A stretch of DNA of 64,000 nt from Neotamlana sedimentorum. GTDB taxonomy: Bacteria; Bacteroidota; Bacteroidia; Flavobacteriales; Flavobacteriaceae. This document shows, in pieces, positions 53,472 through 63,377 of this stretch. The position numbers and the translations under genes are program-made. Location of the stretch: the NCBI RefSeq assembly GCF_000943565.1, contig NZ_JTDW01000005.1, positions 310,001 to 374,000 on the forward strand. The letters run 5' to 3'. Position 1 is the stretch's first letter. Each line of letters opens with the position of its first letter. The notes beneath the pieces are model-generated. The model ran no database searches, was not told the origin of the DNA, and saw only the letters and a list, made by a program, of their open reading frames with translations.

Positions 53472-54782
53472 TTAACCACCAAAGTCATCAAATCGGATAT
53501 GTTCATCTGGAATACCAAAATCTTCACCCATTTTTTGAACCGCTTTGTTCATTAATGGTGGCCCACAAAAATATAATTCAATATCTTCTGGCGACTCATG
53601 GATACTTAAATAATTATCGATTACACAGTTGTGAATAAACCCAACAAAACCATCACCTTCAGTGTCATGAATATCTTTTTTCACTTTCCAGTTATCTTCT
53701 GGTAAAGGCTCAGATAATGCTAAGAAGAACTTAAAATTAGGGAACTTACGCTCTAACTCATAGAAATGCTCTAAATAGAATAATTCTCGTTTAGATCGTC
53801 CACCATACCAATAAGTAACCGTTCTTCCTGTTTCTAATGTTTTAAATAAATGATATAAATGCGAGCGCATTGGCGCCATACCAGCACCACCACCAACGTA
53901 AAGCATTTCTGAATCACTTTCGTTAATAAAGAACTCTCCATAAGGACCAGAAATAGTTACTTTATCACCTTGCTTTCTTGAGAAAATATAAGATGATGCC
54001 ACACCTGGATTTACATCCATCCAACCGTTTTTATTTCTATCCCATGGTGGCGTAGCAATACGTACATTAAGCATAATATCACGCCCTTCTGCAGGATAAG
54101 AAGCCATAGAATATGCACGCTCCACGATATCGTCATTTTTCATTACTAAAGGCCATAATCCAAACTTATCCCATTCTGCTTGAAACTTATCTGGTGTTTC
54201 ATGCTCTTCTGGGTGTGCTGTAATATCTATATCAGCATATTTAATTTCGCATTTAGGTATTTCAATTTGAATATATCCACCTGCTTTGTAATTCATATCC
54301 TCTGGAATACGCACAACAAATTCTTTAATAAACGATGCCACATTGTAGTTACGTACAACTTCTGCTTCCCATTTCTTAATTCCAAAAACTTCTTCTGGAA
54401 TTGTAATGTTCATGTCTTGTTTAACTTTTACTTGACAAGCTAAACGTGCACCATGTTGTAATTCTTTTCTTGTAAAGTGAGGTGTTTCGGTTGGTAAAGC
54501 CTCTCCTCCACCTTCTAAAACATGACACTCACATTGTATACAAGTACCACCACCACCACAAGCCGATGGTAAGAATATTTTTTGATTACCTAAAGTTGAT
54601 AATAAACTACCACCTGAAGCGACTTCAATTTCTTTTTCACCATTGATAGTAATTTTTACTGGACCAGATGGCGATAATTTTTGTTTTACAAATAATAATA
54701 ACGCCACTAACAACAATGTAATTACTAAAAAAGCACTTACTGTTGCAATAACGGTTCCTAATGTTCCTGCTGCTAAAATCAT
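53472..54782 (-). CDS. nqrF: Na+-translocating NADH:quinone reductase subunit F
   Basis: A 436-aa NADH-oxidising entry subunit. N-terminal membrane helix (VIATVSAFLVITLLLVALLLFV), 2Fe-2S ferredoxin domain with SACGGGGTCIQCEC, FAD-binding RAYSMASYP and an NADH domain with MLYVGGGAGMAPMRSHL and YFCGPPLMNKAV. Last gene of the minus-strand nqrABCDEF operon, one base after nqrE. Confidence 0.97.
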   Translation of the reverse strand: MILAAGTLGTVIATVSAFLVITLLLVALLLFVKQKLSPSGPVKITINGEKEIEVASGGSLLSTLGNQKIFLPSACGGGGTCIQCECHVLEGGGEALPTETPHFTRKELQHGARLACQVKVKQDMNITIPEEVFGIKKWEAEVVRNYNVASFIKEFVVRIPEDMNYKAGGYIQIEIPKCEIKYADIDITAHPEEHETPDKFQAEWDKFGLWPLVMKNDDIVERAYSMASYPAEGRDIMLNVRIATPPWDRNKNGWMDVNPGVASSYIFSRKQGDKVTISGPYGEFFINESDSEMLYVGGGAGMAPMRSHLYHLFKTLETGRTVTYWYGGRSKRELFYLEHFYELERKFPNFKFFLALSEPLPEDNWKVKKDIHDTEGDGFVGFIHNCVIDNYLSIHESPEDIELYFCGPPLMNKAVQKMGEDFGIPDEHIRFDDFGG

Positions 54783-54783
54783 A

Positions 54784-55503
54784 TTACTTTATAACTTTTA
54801 TGTTGTTAGCGACTTCAATGTCTTTTTTTGAATCTTCTTTTTTCTCAATTTTGGCAGCTTTTTCTTCTGCTGGAGCTTCTTCATCACCTCCTGTAAGCAT
54901 TCCTCCAAAACTCATAAAACCAATGGCCATTAAACCAGTAATAATAAAAGTAATACCTAAACCTCTTAATGGAGCTGGTACGTTAGAGTAACGTATTTTT
55001 TCACGTATTGCTGCGATAGCTAAAATGGCTAAAAACCATCCTATTCCTGAAGAAATACCATAATTAAACGCTAAGCCTATAGTTTGAATTTCGCGAGATT
55101 GCATAAATAACGAACCTCCTAAAATCGCACAGTTTACAGCAATAAGTGGTAAAAATATCCCTAAAGAGTTGTATAAAGATGGTGAAAACTTTTCCACCAC
55201 AATTTCCACTAATTGTACCATAGTTGCAATAGTTGCAATAAACATGATAAACGAAAGGAAACTTAAATCGTACTCTGCATATTCTGCCCCTAGCCATTTT
55301 AAAGCACCAGGTTGTAAAATATACTGGTCTAACAACCAGTTTACAGGCACTGTTACTGCTAATACGAAAACTACTGCAGCACCTAAACCTACGGCTGTAC
55401 TTACTTTTTTAGATACCGCAAGGTAAGAACACATCCCAAGGAACGTGGCAAATACCATGTTATCTATAAATATTGATTTGAAAAATAATTCTATATGTTC
55501 CAT
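54784..55503 (-). CDS. nqrE: Na+-translocating NADH:quinone reductase subunit E
   Basis: A 239-aa six-helix inner-membrane subunit. [26 protein letters not shown] carries the conserved half-membrane Cys, with the second in [16 protein letters not shown]; together with NqrD they hold an intramembrane Fe site. The C-terminus is extended by about 35 charged residues ([20 protein letters not shown]) beyond the usual end. Confidence 0.96.
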   Translation of the reverse strand: MEHIELFFKSIFIDNMVFATFLGMCSYLAVSKKVSTAVGLGAAVVFVLAVTVPVNWLLDQYILQPGALKWLGAEYAEYDLSFLSFIMFIATIATMVQLVEIVVEKFSPSLYNSLGIFLPLIAVNCAILGGSLFMQSREIQTIGLAFNYGISSGIGWFLAILAIAAIREKIRYSNVPAPLRGLGITFIITGLMAIGFMSFGGMLTGGDEEAPAEEKAAKIEKKEDSKKDIEVANNIKVIK

Positions 55504-55553
55504 ATTCTTTATTTTGATGAGATTCTGAAAACAAGTTCAGAATAACAAGTCAA

Positions 55554-56198
55554 TTAGTCTTCGATTAAATCTTTATTTCTACTACGTTGTACCCAAATAA
55601 TAATTCCAACAACAATTAGCGCCATTGGCGATAATAACATGAAACCATTGTTTTCGTAACCAATAGCATATAATCCTGTTTTCTCAATTGGATCTCCTAA
55701 AACTTTAAATCCTAACAATGTACCAGAACCTAATAATTCTCTAAAGAAACCTACTATAACCAGAATTACACCGTAACCTAAAGCATTACCAATACCATCT
55801 AAAAACGAACGCCATGGTCCATTACCTAAAGCAAACGCTTCAAAACGTCCCATAATGATACAGTTGGTAATAATTAAACCTACAAATACCGATAGGGTTT
55901 TACTTAACTCGTACGAGAAGGCTTTTAAAACTTGATCTACAATAATTACCAAAGCGGCAACTACAACTAGCTGAACAATAATTCTAATTTTTGAAGGAAT
56001 AATGTTTCGCATTAACGAGATTACCACGTTACCTATACCTAATACAGCCATTACAGACACAGCCATTACAATTGATGCTTTTAACTGAGCAGTAATTGCT
56101 AAAGCCGAACAAATACCTAATACTTGAATAGTAATTGGGTTATTATCTGCTAACGGATCGGTGATTAACTTGGCATCTTTTTTTGATAAAAGTCCCAT
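55554..56198 (-). CDS. nqrD: Na+-translocating NADH:quinone reductase subunit D
   Basis: A 214-aa inner-membrane subunit homologous to NqrE with inverted topology. TIQVLGICSALAITAQLKAS and FVGLIITNCIIMGRFEAFALGN contain the two conserved Cys; GFKVLGDPIEKTGLYAIGYENNG is typical. 50 bases upstream of nqrE and 5 bases after nqrC. Confidence 0.96.
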   Translation of the reverse strand: MGLLSKKDAKLITDPLADNNPITIQVLGICSALAITAQLKASIVMAVSVMAVLGIGNVVISLMRNIIPSKIRIIVQLVVVAALVIIVDQVLKAFSYELSKTLSVFVGLIITNCIIMGRFEAFALGNGPWRSFLDGIGNALGYGVILVIVGFFRELLGSGTLLGFKVLGDPIEKTGLYAIGYENNGFMLLSPMALIVVGIIIWVQRSRNKDLIED

Positions 56199-56203
56199 AC
56201 GTT

Positions 56204-56956
56204 TTAGTTATTTTTAAGATTATCGAAATAAGGTTTGTAAAGCTTTAAATCGCTTTTTATCATTGCAGTAACTCCATTACCAGTAATAGTAGCTCCTGCA
56301 ATTGCATCAACCTCGTTATCGGTTTTGTTTTCATTTTTTGGATCGGCATTACCTTTTGCAACATCTACACCTTTAAAGTTTCCGTTGCTATCTAATAAAT
56401 GTTCTCCAATAAAGTCATCCATAAAAAAGCGCTCTTTAATATTTGCTCCTAAACCAGGTGTTTCTCCCTTGTGATCGAAATAAGCACCTTGAATAACCAT
56501 ATTTTTATCTAAAGAAACATATCCCCAAATGGCATCCCATAAACCTTTACCATAAATTGGAATAACATAGTATGTTTTACCATCTTTATCGCCTAAAAAT
56601 ATAGGTAGCTTTCTTTCTTCTGGATTATTTGTTCCTATAGTTTTTTGCTTTTTAATATCGATAAGGTAAGCTTCAGCATCTTCTGTTACATTTCCATTTT
56701 GCATTACCAATTGCTTAGTAATATATTTTGAAAATAACTCTTGAGCTTCACCTGCATCAACAAACACAGCACTACCTTCATCATTATTATTTACTCCCAT
56801 GGCATATAGAATGTTTTGTTGTTTTTCTATACGTTGGTTTTCTGAAATTTTTGGAGCTAAAGATGAAGCAGTAAATGCTAATAAAGCTCCTACAATAATT
56901 ACCATGGCAATGGCAAATATTATGGTATATACGTTACTATCTGTTTTATTACTCAT
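56204..56956 (-). CDS. nqrC: Na+-translocating NADH:quinone reductase subunit C
   Basis: A 250-aa subunit with one N-terminal membrane helix (YTIIFAIAMVIIVGALLAFTASSLAP) and a periplasmic FMN-binding domain. The covalent FMN attachment motif reads DAIAGATITGNGVTAMI, with the Thr target of ApbE. GKGLWDAIWGYVSLD and HKGETPGLGA are conserved. Confidence 0.96.
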   Translation of the reverse strand: MSNKTDSNVYTIIFAIAMVIIVGALLAFTASSLAPKISENQRIEKQQNILYAMGVNNNDEGSAVFVDAGEAQELFSKYITKQLVMQNGNVTEDAEAYLIDIKKQKTIGTNNPEERKLPIFLGDKDGKTYYVIPIYGKGLWDAIWGYVSLDKNMVIQGAYFDHKGETPGLGANIKERFFMDDFIGEHLLDSNGNFKGVDVAKGNADPKNENKTDNEVDAIAGATITGNGVTAMIKSDLKLYKPYFDNLKNN

Positions 56957-56960
56957 CTTT

Positions 56961-58160
56961 TTAAGCTGTTTTAACTTTTAAACGTTTCATTCTTTTCTTA
57001 ACGTTCCCTTGTACCACATAATGGTCTATGGTTGGTGCAAAGACATTCATTAATAGAATGGCTAACATGACACCTTCTGGATACGCTGGGTTGAACACAC
57101 GAATTAAAATTGAAATGAAACCTACCAAAAATCCGTAAATCCATTTTCCTTTATTTGTTTGAGATGCTGTTACTGGATCTGTAGCCATAAAAACAGTACC
57201 AAAAGCAAAACCACCAATTAATAAATGATGCCAAAAGGTTTCACTCATTAATCCATAAAACTTGCTACTTTCTGTTATCCAACCAGAACTTACTACACCA
57301 TTGAATATTAACCCCATTACTAAGGCTCCAACAACAGATGATAACATAATTCTCCAGCTTCCTATTTTAGTAAAGATTAAAAATAATCCTCCCAATAATA
57401 TTAATAACGTTGATGTTTCTCCAACCGAACCGGGTATAAATCCAAAGAACATATCAGCTACAGAATAACCTGCTCCATTGCTTTGTGCCAAACTACCTAA
57501 AATAGTTTCACCTGAAATAACATCTACATTCGCACCATTTGCAACCTCTTGAGCACGCTCTACAGCACCGTGAACCCATACTTTATCTCCAGACATCCAT
57601 GTTGGATATGCGAAGAATAAAAAAGCACGAATAGTTAATGCTGGGTTTAATATATTCATTCCTGTACCACCAAACACTTCTTTACCTATTACAACACCAA
57701 AGGCAACTGCAACAGCAAGCATCCAAAGTGGTAAATCTACAGGTACAATTAATGGTACAAGCATTCCAGTTACTAAGTAACCCTCTTCTACTTCGTGTCC
57801 TTTAATTACCGCGAATAAAAATTCTATAGCTAAACCAACACCATAAGATACAATTACTAAAGGCAAAACTTTAATTAAACCAATGTAAAAGGCATCCCAT
57901 GATAAGAACTCTACAGGAGTTCCTACTGCAGCAAAGTGCTGATAACCCGCATTAAACATACCAAAAATTAAACATGGTACTAATGCCATAATAACGGTGT
58001 TCATAGTTCGCTTTAAATCGTCTGCTGCCTTAATATGCGTACCACCATGAGTAGTTTCGTTAGGCAAGTATAAGAACGTATGTAATGCGTTAAAAGCAGG
58101 AGCCATTTTGGTTCCTTTATACTTTTCTTTTAAGTTATGTAAATTACTTTTTAAACTCAT
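56961..58160 (-). CDS. nqrB: Na+-translocating NADH:quinone reductase subunit B
   Basis: A 399-aa membrane subunit with about ten helices. GGTGMNILNPALTIRAFLFFAYP and the final helices are conserved; the likely covalent FMN site reads VDVISGETILGSL, a variant of the usual SGAT-type motif that keeps the Thr. Carries the quinone-proximal FMN and riboflavin in known complexes. Shares one base with the nqrA stop. Confidence 0.96.
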   Translation of the reverse strand: MSLKSNLHNLKEKYKGTKMAPAFNALHTFLYLPNETTHGGTHIKAADDLKRTMNTVIMALVPCLIFGMFNAGYQHFAAVGTPVEFLSWDAFYIGLIKVLPLVIVSYGVGLAIEFLFAVIKGHEVEEGYLVTGMLVPLIVPVDLPLWMLAVAVAFGVVIGKEVFGGTGMNILNPALTIRAFLFFAYPTWMSGDKVWVHGAVERAQEVANGANVDVISGETILGSLAQSNGAGYSVADMFFGFIPGSVGETSTLLILLGGLFLIFTKIGSWRIMLSSVVGALVMGLIFNGVVSSGWITESSKFYGLMSETFWHHLLIGGFAFGTVFMATDPVTASQTNKGKWIYGFLVGFISILIRVFNPAYPEGVMLAILLMNVFAPTIDHYVVQGNVKKRMKRLKVKTA

Positions 58161-59515
58161 TATCCTATCTCTTTAATCATTAAGTCTAAACCTTCTCTAA
58201 TAATTTTTTGATGCGGTTGTTTAGACACACAAACAAACTCGGTAAGTGCAAAATCTTCTGGAGCTACTTCATACATGCCTAACGCTTCCATTTCATCTAA
58301 GTCTTTATACATACAAGCTTTTAGAATTTGCATCGGAAAAATATCTAAAGGGAAAACTTCCTCGTAGTTACCAGTTACAACAAATGCGCGATGTTCACCA
58401 TTTGTATTTGTATTTAAATCGTACTTTTTATTAGGGCTTAACCAAGAAAAAGTTAAAGCTCTTGAAGTAGATACTTTATTAAATATTGGTTTGTTCCAAC
58501 CGAAAAAATCGTAATCATCGCCTTCAGGAATTACAGAAATTGTATTACTGTAATAATCTAAAGCACCATCGGCTTTAATTTCTTTACCAGAAAGCACATT
58601 GCCTGAAATAATACGATCGTTTCCAGATTGCTCTACACCTTTATCATAAATCACTGTAGAAACTTCACTACCAATAATAGTTTTAAAGTATCTTGGCTTC
58701 TGAACTGAAGAACCCACCAAAGCAACTATACGCTCTGCATTAAACTTACCAGTTAATAATAACTCTCCAATAATAACTAAGTCCTGCGGATTTACCGTCC
58801 ACACAACTTCACCTTTATTTACAGGATCTATTTTATTAATTAGCGTACCTACATTCCCCGATGGGTGTGGTCCAGATACTTTATGCAATGTTACACCAGA
58901 TAAACTTGCAAGTGGCGATGATGACGATTTACCAACCGACACATGCACTTTACCTTCAGTAAGTTTTGCTAAGGCTGTAACTGCTGCTTGTAATTCGGCT
59001 TCTTTACCCTGCAAGGTAAAATCCAAATCGGCAGCAAGCGGAGCAGAAGCATAACCCGAAATAAAAATGGCTTTTGGTGCCTTTTCTGGGTTTGCAATTA
59101 CATCGTACGGTCGTTGTTTAATAAACGGCCAGCAACCTGCTTGTAGCAAATGCGATTTAACAATTTCCGCTGTTGCGCCATCAATATCAAACTTACCATA
59201 ATCTTCAAAAGTTTGTGGTTTGCTTGCTTCAATTTTAATAGCATCAATGCGTCTTTTTGGTCCACGTACAACCTCAATAACTTTACCCGAAACTGGCGAT
59301 AAAAACTTTACCGCTTCGTTGGCTTTATTGTAAAACAAAACACCACCTGCGTTAACAGAGGTTCCTTCTTTTGCAACAAGTTTTGGAATAACACCGTGGA
59401 AATCTTCTGGTCTTATGGTGCAGTAGTTACTTACAACTGCTTGTTCTACAGTTTTTTCAGCTTCACCATTAAGTTTAATGTCCAGACCCTTTTTAATACG
59501 AATGTCGTTTGACAT
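58160..59515 (-). CDS. nqrA: Na+-translocating NADH:quinone reductase subunit A
   Basis: A 451-aa soluble peripheral subunit, first in the operon. Begins MSNDIRIKKGLDIKLNGEAE and contains RPEDFHGVIPKLVAKEGTSV, GPHPSGNVGTLINKIDPV and a C-terminal CMYKDLDEMEALGMYEV segment. Thought to help bind quinone. A perfect -7 promoter element lies 40 bases upstream on the minus strand. Confidence 0.97.
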   Translation of the reverse strand: MSNDIRIKKGLDIKLNGEAEKTVEQAVVSNYCTIRPEDFHGVIPKLVAKEGTSVNAGGVLFYNKANEAVKFLSPVSGKVIEVVRGPKRRIDAIKIEASKPQTFEDYGKFDIDGATAEIVKSHLLQAGCWPFIKQRPYDVIANPEKAPKAIFISGYASAPLAADLDFTLQGKEAELQAAVTALAKLTEGKVHVSVGKSSSSPLASLSGVTLHKVSGPHPSGNVGTLINKIDPVNKGEVVWTVNPQDLVIIGELLLTGKFNAERIVALVGSSVQKPRYFKTIIGSEVSTVIYDKGVEQSGNDRIISGNVLSGKEIKADGALDYYSNTISVIPEGDDYDFFGWNKPIFNKVSTSRALTFSWLSPNKKYDLNTNTNGEHRAFVVTGNYEEVFPLDIFPMQILKACMYKDLDEMEALGMYEVAPEDFALTEFVCVSKQPHQKIIREGLDLMIKEIG

Positions 59516-59554
59516 ATTATTTTTTTGTTGAATTTATTTTAATAAAAATCGGGG

Positions 59555-59562
59555 CAAAAATA
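59555..59562 (-). promoter_or_regulatory. Bacteroidetes -7 promoter element (TATTTTTG) of the nqr operon
   Basis: Minus-strand exact TAnnTTTG match 40 bases before the nqrA ATG. Probably drives all six nqr genes. Confidence 0.65.
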
Positions 59563-59684
59563 CGAAGTAATTCATATAAATTCTATTTATAATAGCGCTA
59601 ATAATCTATTTATACTAATTCTAAATAATACTTTTTAATTAGGCATAGATTTTGTTTATATTTACTAAAATTTTAATAGATTTA

Positions 59685-60932
59685 ATGACTATTTTAAACC
59701 GCTTTGTTTTAGTATTTTGCTTTATTTCTTCGTTTGTTTTTGCACAAATAGAAGAAATTAATCCACCTGATTATATTAAAACCATAATTTTTAAAAGCAA
59801 CACCGATTTATCACAACTTCCTATTTTAAAATTGGGTGAAGCTATTCAATTATCATTTGATGCCTTAAATGGTAACGAAGACGACTATTATTATAAAATC
59901 GATCATTATAATTACGATTGGACACCTTCTCAATTAATGAAACCGGAGTTTTTAGAGGGGTTCGATAACCAACGTATTCGCAACTACGAAAACTCATATA
60001 ACACCTACCAAATCTATTCGCATTATAAATTAACAATTCCTAACCGCTTTACTAAAAGCTTAAAAGTTTCGGGCAACTATATTATTTCGGTTTTTAATAA
60101 CGACGACGAATTAGTTTTTTCGCGAAAATTCATGCTTTACGAAAACCAAGTAAATGTTGGTGTTACGCTAAAAAGGGCAAGAGATTTACAATTTGTAGAA
60201 CAAAAACAACGCGTTGAAATTTTGGTAAACACAGGCAGCAGCACCTTAAATAACCCTTCACAAACGGTAAAAACAGTCATTATAAAAAACAACAATTTAA
60301 AAACCGCAATAAATAATATTAAACCCCAATATACAGTAGGCTCACAACTTATTTACCGTTACGACAAAGAAACTAGCTTTTGGGCTGGAAACGAATATTT
60401 TTACTTCGAAAACAAAGATATTAGAGCCGCAAACACAGGCGTACAATACATCGATTTAAAAGATTTATATCACAGTTATTTATACACCAATTTACCTCGA
60501 AATAACTCCCCTTACACCTATTTCCCAGACATAAACGGTAACTACGCCGTATTAAATATAGATGCCGAGGATTCAACCATCGAAGCCGATTATGTATGGG
60601 TTCATTTTTCGTTAAAAGCTACCGACAACTTGTTGGGCAAAGACATTTATGTATATGGTAACTTTAATAACTTTTCGCTCGATGCCGAAACAAAAATGCA
60701 ATTCGACGCACAACAAAACACCTATTTTAAATCCCTATTATTAAAGCAAGGGTTTTACAACTATAAATATATTACGTTAAACAACGGCACCATAAACGAA
60801 GGAGAAATAGGTGGTAACTTTTATCAAACCGAAAACAATTATAAAGTTTTAGTTTATTATCGCGATTTAGGCGCCCGCTACGACAAAATAATAGGGTTTG
60901 GAGAAGGAACATCGGTAAATATCTCGAATTAA
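59685..60932 (+). CDS. DUF5103 / T9SS plug-domain protein
   Basis: A 415-aa exported protein. Signal peptide FVLVFCFISSFVFAQ; mature part starts IEEINPPDYIKTIIFKS and continues with DALNGNEDDYYYKIDHYNYDW, FLEGFDNQRIRNYENSYNTYQ and a C-terminal carbohydrate-module-like sandwich (DIYVYGNFNNFSLDAETKMQ). This is the DUF5103 family, whose member Plug caps the SprA translocon of the type IX secretion system. ATG 59685 begins the signal peptide. No other T9SS gene lies nearby. Confidence 0.85.
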   Translation: MTILNRFVLVFCFISSFVFAQIEEINPPDYIKTIIFKSNTDLSQLPILKLGEAIQLSFDALNGNEDDYYYKIDHYNYDWTPSQLMKPEFLEGFDNQRIRNYENSYNTYQIYSHYKLTIPNRFTKSLKVSGNYIISVFNNDDELVFSRKFMLYENQVNVGVTLKRARDLQFVEQKQRVEILVNTGSSTLNNPSQTVKTVIIKNNNLKTAINNIKPQYTVGSQLIYRYDKETSFWAGNEYFYFENKDIRAANTGVQYIDLKDLYHSYLYTNLPRNNSPYTYFPDINGNYAVLNIDAEDSTIEADYVWVHFSLKATDNLLGKDIYVYGNFNNFSLDAETKMQFDAQQNTYFKSLLLKQGFYNYKYITLNNGTINEGEIGGNFYQTENNYKVLVYYRDLGARYDKIIGFGEGTSVNISN

Positions 60933-60997
60933 TGTACCGTTTAACTAATTTTTAAAGTTATCGATCAAAAATTAGCACGAAGCAAAAAATTATTTCT

Positions 60998-61005
60998 TAT
61001 TTTTG
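60998..61005 (+). promoter_or_regulatory. Bacteroidetes -7 promoter element (TATTTTTG) of apaG
   Basis: Exact TAnnTTTG match, 31 bases before the apaG ATG. Confidence 0.6.
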
Positions 61006-61036
61006 CTACTAAACACATTGTTTATCAGCAATTAGT

Positions 61037-61423
61037 ATGGTTCAACAAGTAACAAAAGGTATAAAAATATCGGTAGAAACCAATTTTGAAGGCTCATTTT
61101 ATAAAAATTATAAAATACAGTACGCCTTTGGATATACAGTAACCATAGAAAATCAAAGCAAAGATTCTGTGCAATTAAATGCACGTCACTGGGAAATTTT
61201 AGATGCCTTAAATAATGTAGAAATAGTTGCTGGAGAAGGTGTAATTGGTAAAAAACCTGTTATTAAACCTGGCGAATCACACACCTATTCTTCCGGTTGT
61301 TTATTATCGTCTCCATTTGGAGCTATGCAAGGCTTTTATAGCATGGTAAACTTTACAACCACTAAAAAGTTTGATGTTACCATACCAACATTTAAATTAA
61401 GCGCTCCGTTTGCAGTAAATTAA
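61037..61423 (+). CDS. apaG: ApaG domain protein
   Basis: A 128-aa single fibronectin-III-like domain protein. YTVTIENQSKDSVQLNARHWEI, GEGVIGKKPVIKPGESHTYSSGC and GAMQGFY are family hallmarks. ApaG has been linked to Co2+/Mg2+ homeostasis in enterics; biochemical role unclear. Followed directly by a copy of the interspersed repeat. Confidence 0.93.
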   Translation: MVQQVTKGIKISVETNFEGSFYKNYKIQYAFGYTVTIENQSKDSVQLNARHWEILDALNNVEIVAGEGVIGKKPVIKPGESHTYSSGCLLSSPFGAMQGFYSMVNFTTTKKFDVTIPTFKLSAPFAVN

Positions 61424-61426
61424 TTT

Positions 61427-61505
61427 TGGCGTTCGGGCGAGCTTTACGTTATATCTTTTTTCTCATACCTCAAAAAAAGGATGCCACTTCAATCCCTAAC
61501 GCAAC
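61427..61505. repeat. GC-rich interspersed repeat, copy B (diverged)
   Basis: About 79 bases between the convergent apaG and DUF6695 genes: TGGCGTTCGGGC, GAGCTTTACGTTATATC and GCCACTTCAATCCCTAACGCA. It shares its skeleton with copy A at 36334-36440 but lacks the CCCCGAAGCTTCGGGG palindrome. The two minus-strand neighbours and plus-strand neighbours end immediately at its borders. Confidence 0.6.
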
Positions 61506-61507
61506 CC

Positions 61508-62506
61508 TTAAATTACAGTCATTCTGTTAAACTTAAACACTGTTCCGTTTTGTTTTATATTAAAAAATTCACAATTGGAATAATGTACAAACGCGTAGTC
61601 TAAATCAAAATTAAAATTCGAATTTTCAGCTTCATAAAAATCGTCAACATCAATATTGCCGTAGGGAGAAATTCTTCTAAAACGGTAAACATTTAATTTA
61701 TTGGTTCTATGTAATTCAAACCAAGCTCCAGCTGCAATTCCAGATAACCATTGTGCATTTTCATGCAAACCCGAAACAATTTTAGGTTTTAAAGAGCCCA
61801 CTAGATTAACTTGGTGATTTTTTAATCTATCTAAAAAACAACGTAAGTTTACGCTTTTTTGAGAACCTTTAAATGTTGAAATTTTACCAGTTTCTGTAAC
61901 TTCATAAACCTCGCTTTCTGTATTTGCTAATAAAACATTACCAACAGTACTTGGCGTAAACCATAATGATTTTTTCAAAGCTTTTTTAACATTACCATCT
62001 GTAACCGAAGCTATTAAACTATCAGTTACAAATCGCGCACAATTACAAGCATTTTTTATAAAAGCGGCATACCTAATAAAATGTTTATTTTGCATTTTGG
62101 TAATATGTGTACGCGCTTTTAAATAATCAACTTTCGTACAAACTGATGCTACTAGTTTACCTTCGCCATGAGTTAATTTTGGTTTAGTAGCAAGAAATTT
62201 TAAAATTTCATCTAAATTAATTATTTGGTTTTCTTGAATTTTTGCTTGAATAGGAAAATGTAATTCATTATCAGTATCTTTACCTCTAACCCGCCCTGTT
62301 GGCTCTGGAGTTATATACCTACCAAAATCATGATACTCTAAAATTCCGGTTTCCTTATTTATTAAAACTAAGGCAGCGTGTCCTGCTCGCAAATAATCTT
62401 TTTTACCAATACCAATAAATCTTAAAAAAGGAGAATACCACTCATCGGCAACCATAACAATAGTTTCAGGATAAGCTAAGGTTATAATAATTCCGGTATT
62501 ATTCAT
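61508..62506 (-). CDS. DUF6695-type protein
   Basis: A 332-aa soluble protein beginning TGIIITLAYPETIVMVADEWYSP with no signal peptide. RAGHAALVLINKETGILEYHDFGRY and SGIAAGAWFELHRTNKLNVYRFRRISPYGNIDVDDFY are recognisable family stretches. I know it as DUF6695, an uncharacterised flavobacterial family that neighbours NRDE genes. Overlaps the NRDE gene by 8 bases. Confidence 0.75.
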   Translation of the reverse strand: MNNTGIIITLAYPETIVMVADEWYSPFLRFIGIGKKDYLRAGHAALVLINKETGILEYHDFGRYITPEPTGRVRGKDTDNELHFPIQAKIQENQIINLDEILKFLATKPKLTHGEGKLVASVCTKVDYLKARTHITKMQNKHFIRYAAFIKNACNCARFVTDSLIASVTDGNVKKALKKSLWFTPSTVGNVLLANTESEVYEVTETGKISTFKGSQKSVNLRCFLDRLKNHQVNLVGSLKPKIVSGLHENAQWLSGIAAGAWFELHRTNKLNVYRFRRISPYGNIDVDDFYEAENSNFNFDLDYAFVHYSNCEFFNIKQNGTVFKFNRMTVI

Positions 62507-63224
62507 TTATAGGCTCAGGAAATTTAAACTGTTCTTTAGAAACAAATTTATTACGAACGTTTTCGTATCTCATTTCTACTATTGTTCCTGTTTTACAAAC
62601 TTGAGTAATACTTGTGGTTTTTACAATACCACGATTCATTACCGTACCGTATTCGTTATTATCTTTGCCCGCGTATTTATGAAAATCAAGAATATTGTTT
62701 ACTGAATTTTCATTAGTACTTACAAATTCTTTAAACCATTCTAATCTTTCAACTTTCATATCTGCTGTATATAAAGTTGTCGAAGACCAAATTTTAGGCT
62801 CTAAAGGTAATTTTTCAAAGTATTTTTCTAAACCATCCCAAACAAACTGATAAAATTGTAAATCATCATTCCAATCTGCAATTACCAATGTAAATGGTTC
62901 AATTCCTAAAAAATTGTAATCATTAAATATATTTATAATGTGCGGAGCAACCAATAACTCTTTAACCACTATACCTCTACTCTTTCTGTATATAGGTTGT
63001 CGTGTATGGAGTTTAAAACCACCATTAAGCAAACAAATTAGTCGATTGTTTTCACTAACACCTACCCAAGTACCTTCAGATAATTCATCCTTTGGATATA
63101 ACATTTTTTTTCCATTAAAATCGTAAAAACTTGGAGGCAAAGATATTCTACTAGGCGCCTCATCTCGGTTGGAAGTTAAAATAAAATCATTATTTCCTTT
63201 TGGAAATATAGAAACTGTACACAT
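62499..63224 (-). CDS. NRDE-family (TANGO2-like) protein
   Basis: A 241-aa protein with an N-terminal Cys that could act as an Ntn-type nucleophile (MCTVSIFPKGN) and the defining SNRDEAPSR motif; GTWVGVSENNRLICLLNGGF follows. NRDE/TANGO2 proteins have Ntn-hydrolase-like folds and are implicated in heme or lipid handling in other organisms. First gene of a two-gene overlapping unit with the DUF6695 protein. Confidence 0.88.
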   Translation of the reverse strand: MCTVSIFPKGNNDFILTSNRDEAPSRISLPPSFYDFNGKKMLYPKDELSEGTWVGVSENNRLICLLNGGFKLHTRQPIYRKSRGIVVKELLVAPHIINIFNDYNFLGIEPFTLVIADWNDDLQFYQFVWDGLEKYFEKLPLEPKIWSSTTLYTADMKVERLEWFKEFVSTNENSVNNILDFHKYAGKDNNEYGTVMNRGIVKTTSITQVCKTGTIVEMRYENVRNKFVSKEQFKFPEPINE

Positions 63225-63327
63225 GTTACAAATAAACTTTTAAACAGGGTTAGCAGTTTACAAATATAAACTAAATATTAACACATTTTTGGGGAAATAC
63301 AATCATCATTATTCATTTAAAAATTCG

Positions 63328-63335
63328 TAATTTTG
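63328..63335 (+). promoter_or_regulatory. Bacteroidetes -7 promoter element (TAATTTTG)
   Basis: Exact TAnnTTTG match 43 bases before the ATG of the P5C dehydrogenase gene. Confidence 0.55.
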
Positions 63336-63377
63336 TGGCTCAATTAATGAATTTTCAATAACAAAAAACAACAAATC

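Noticed and set aside
54180-55426. Several plus-strand frames opposite nqrF and nqrE
   Set aside because: Antisense to well-conserved membrane-protein genes; hydrophobic-looking translations are mirror effects of membrane-helix codons.
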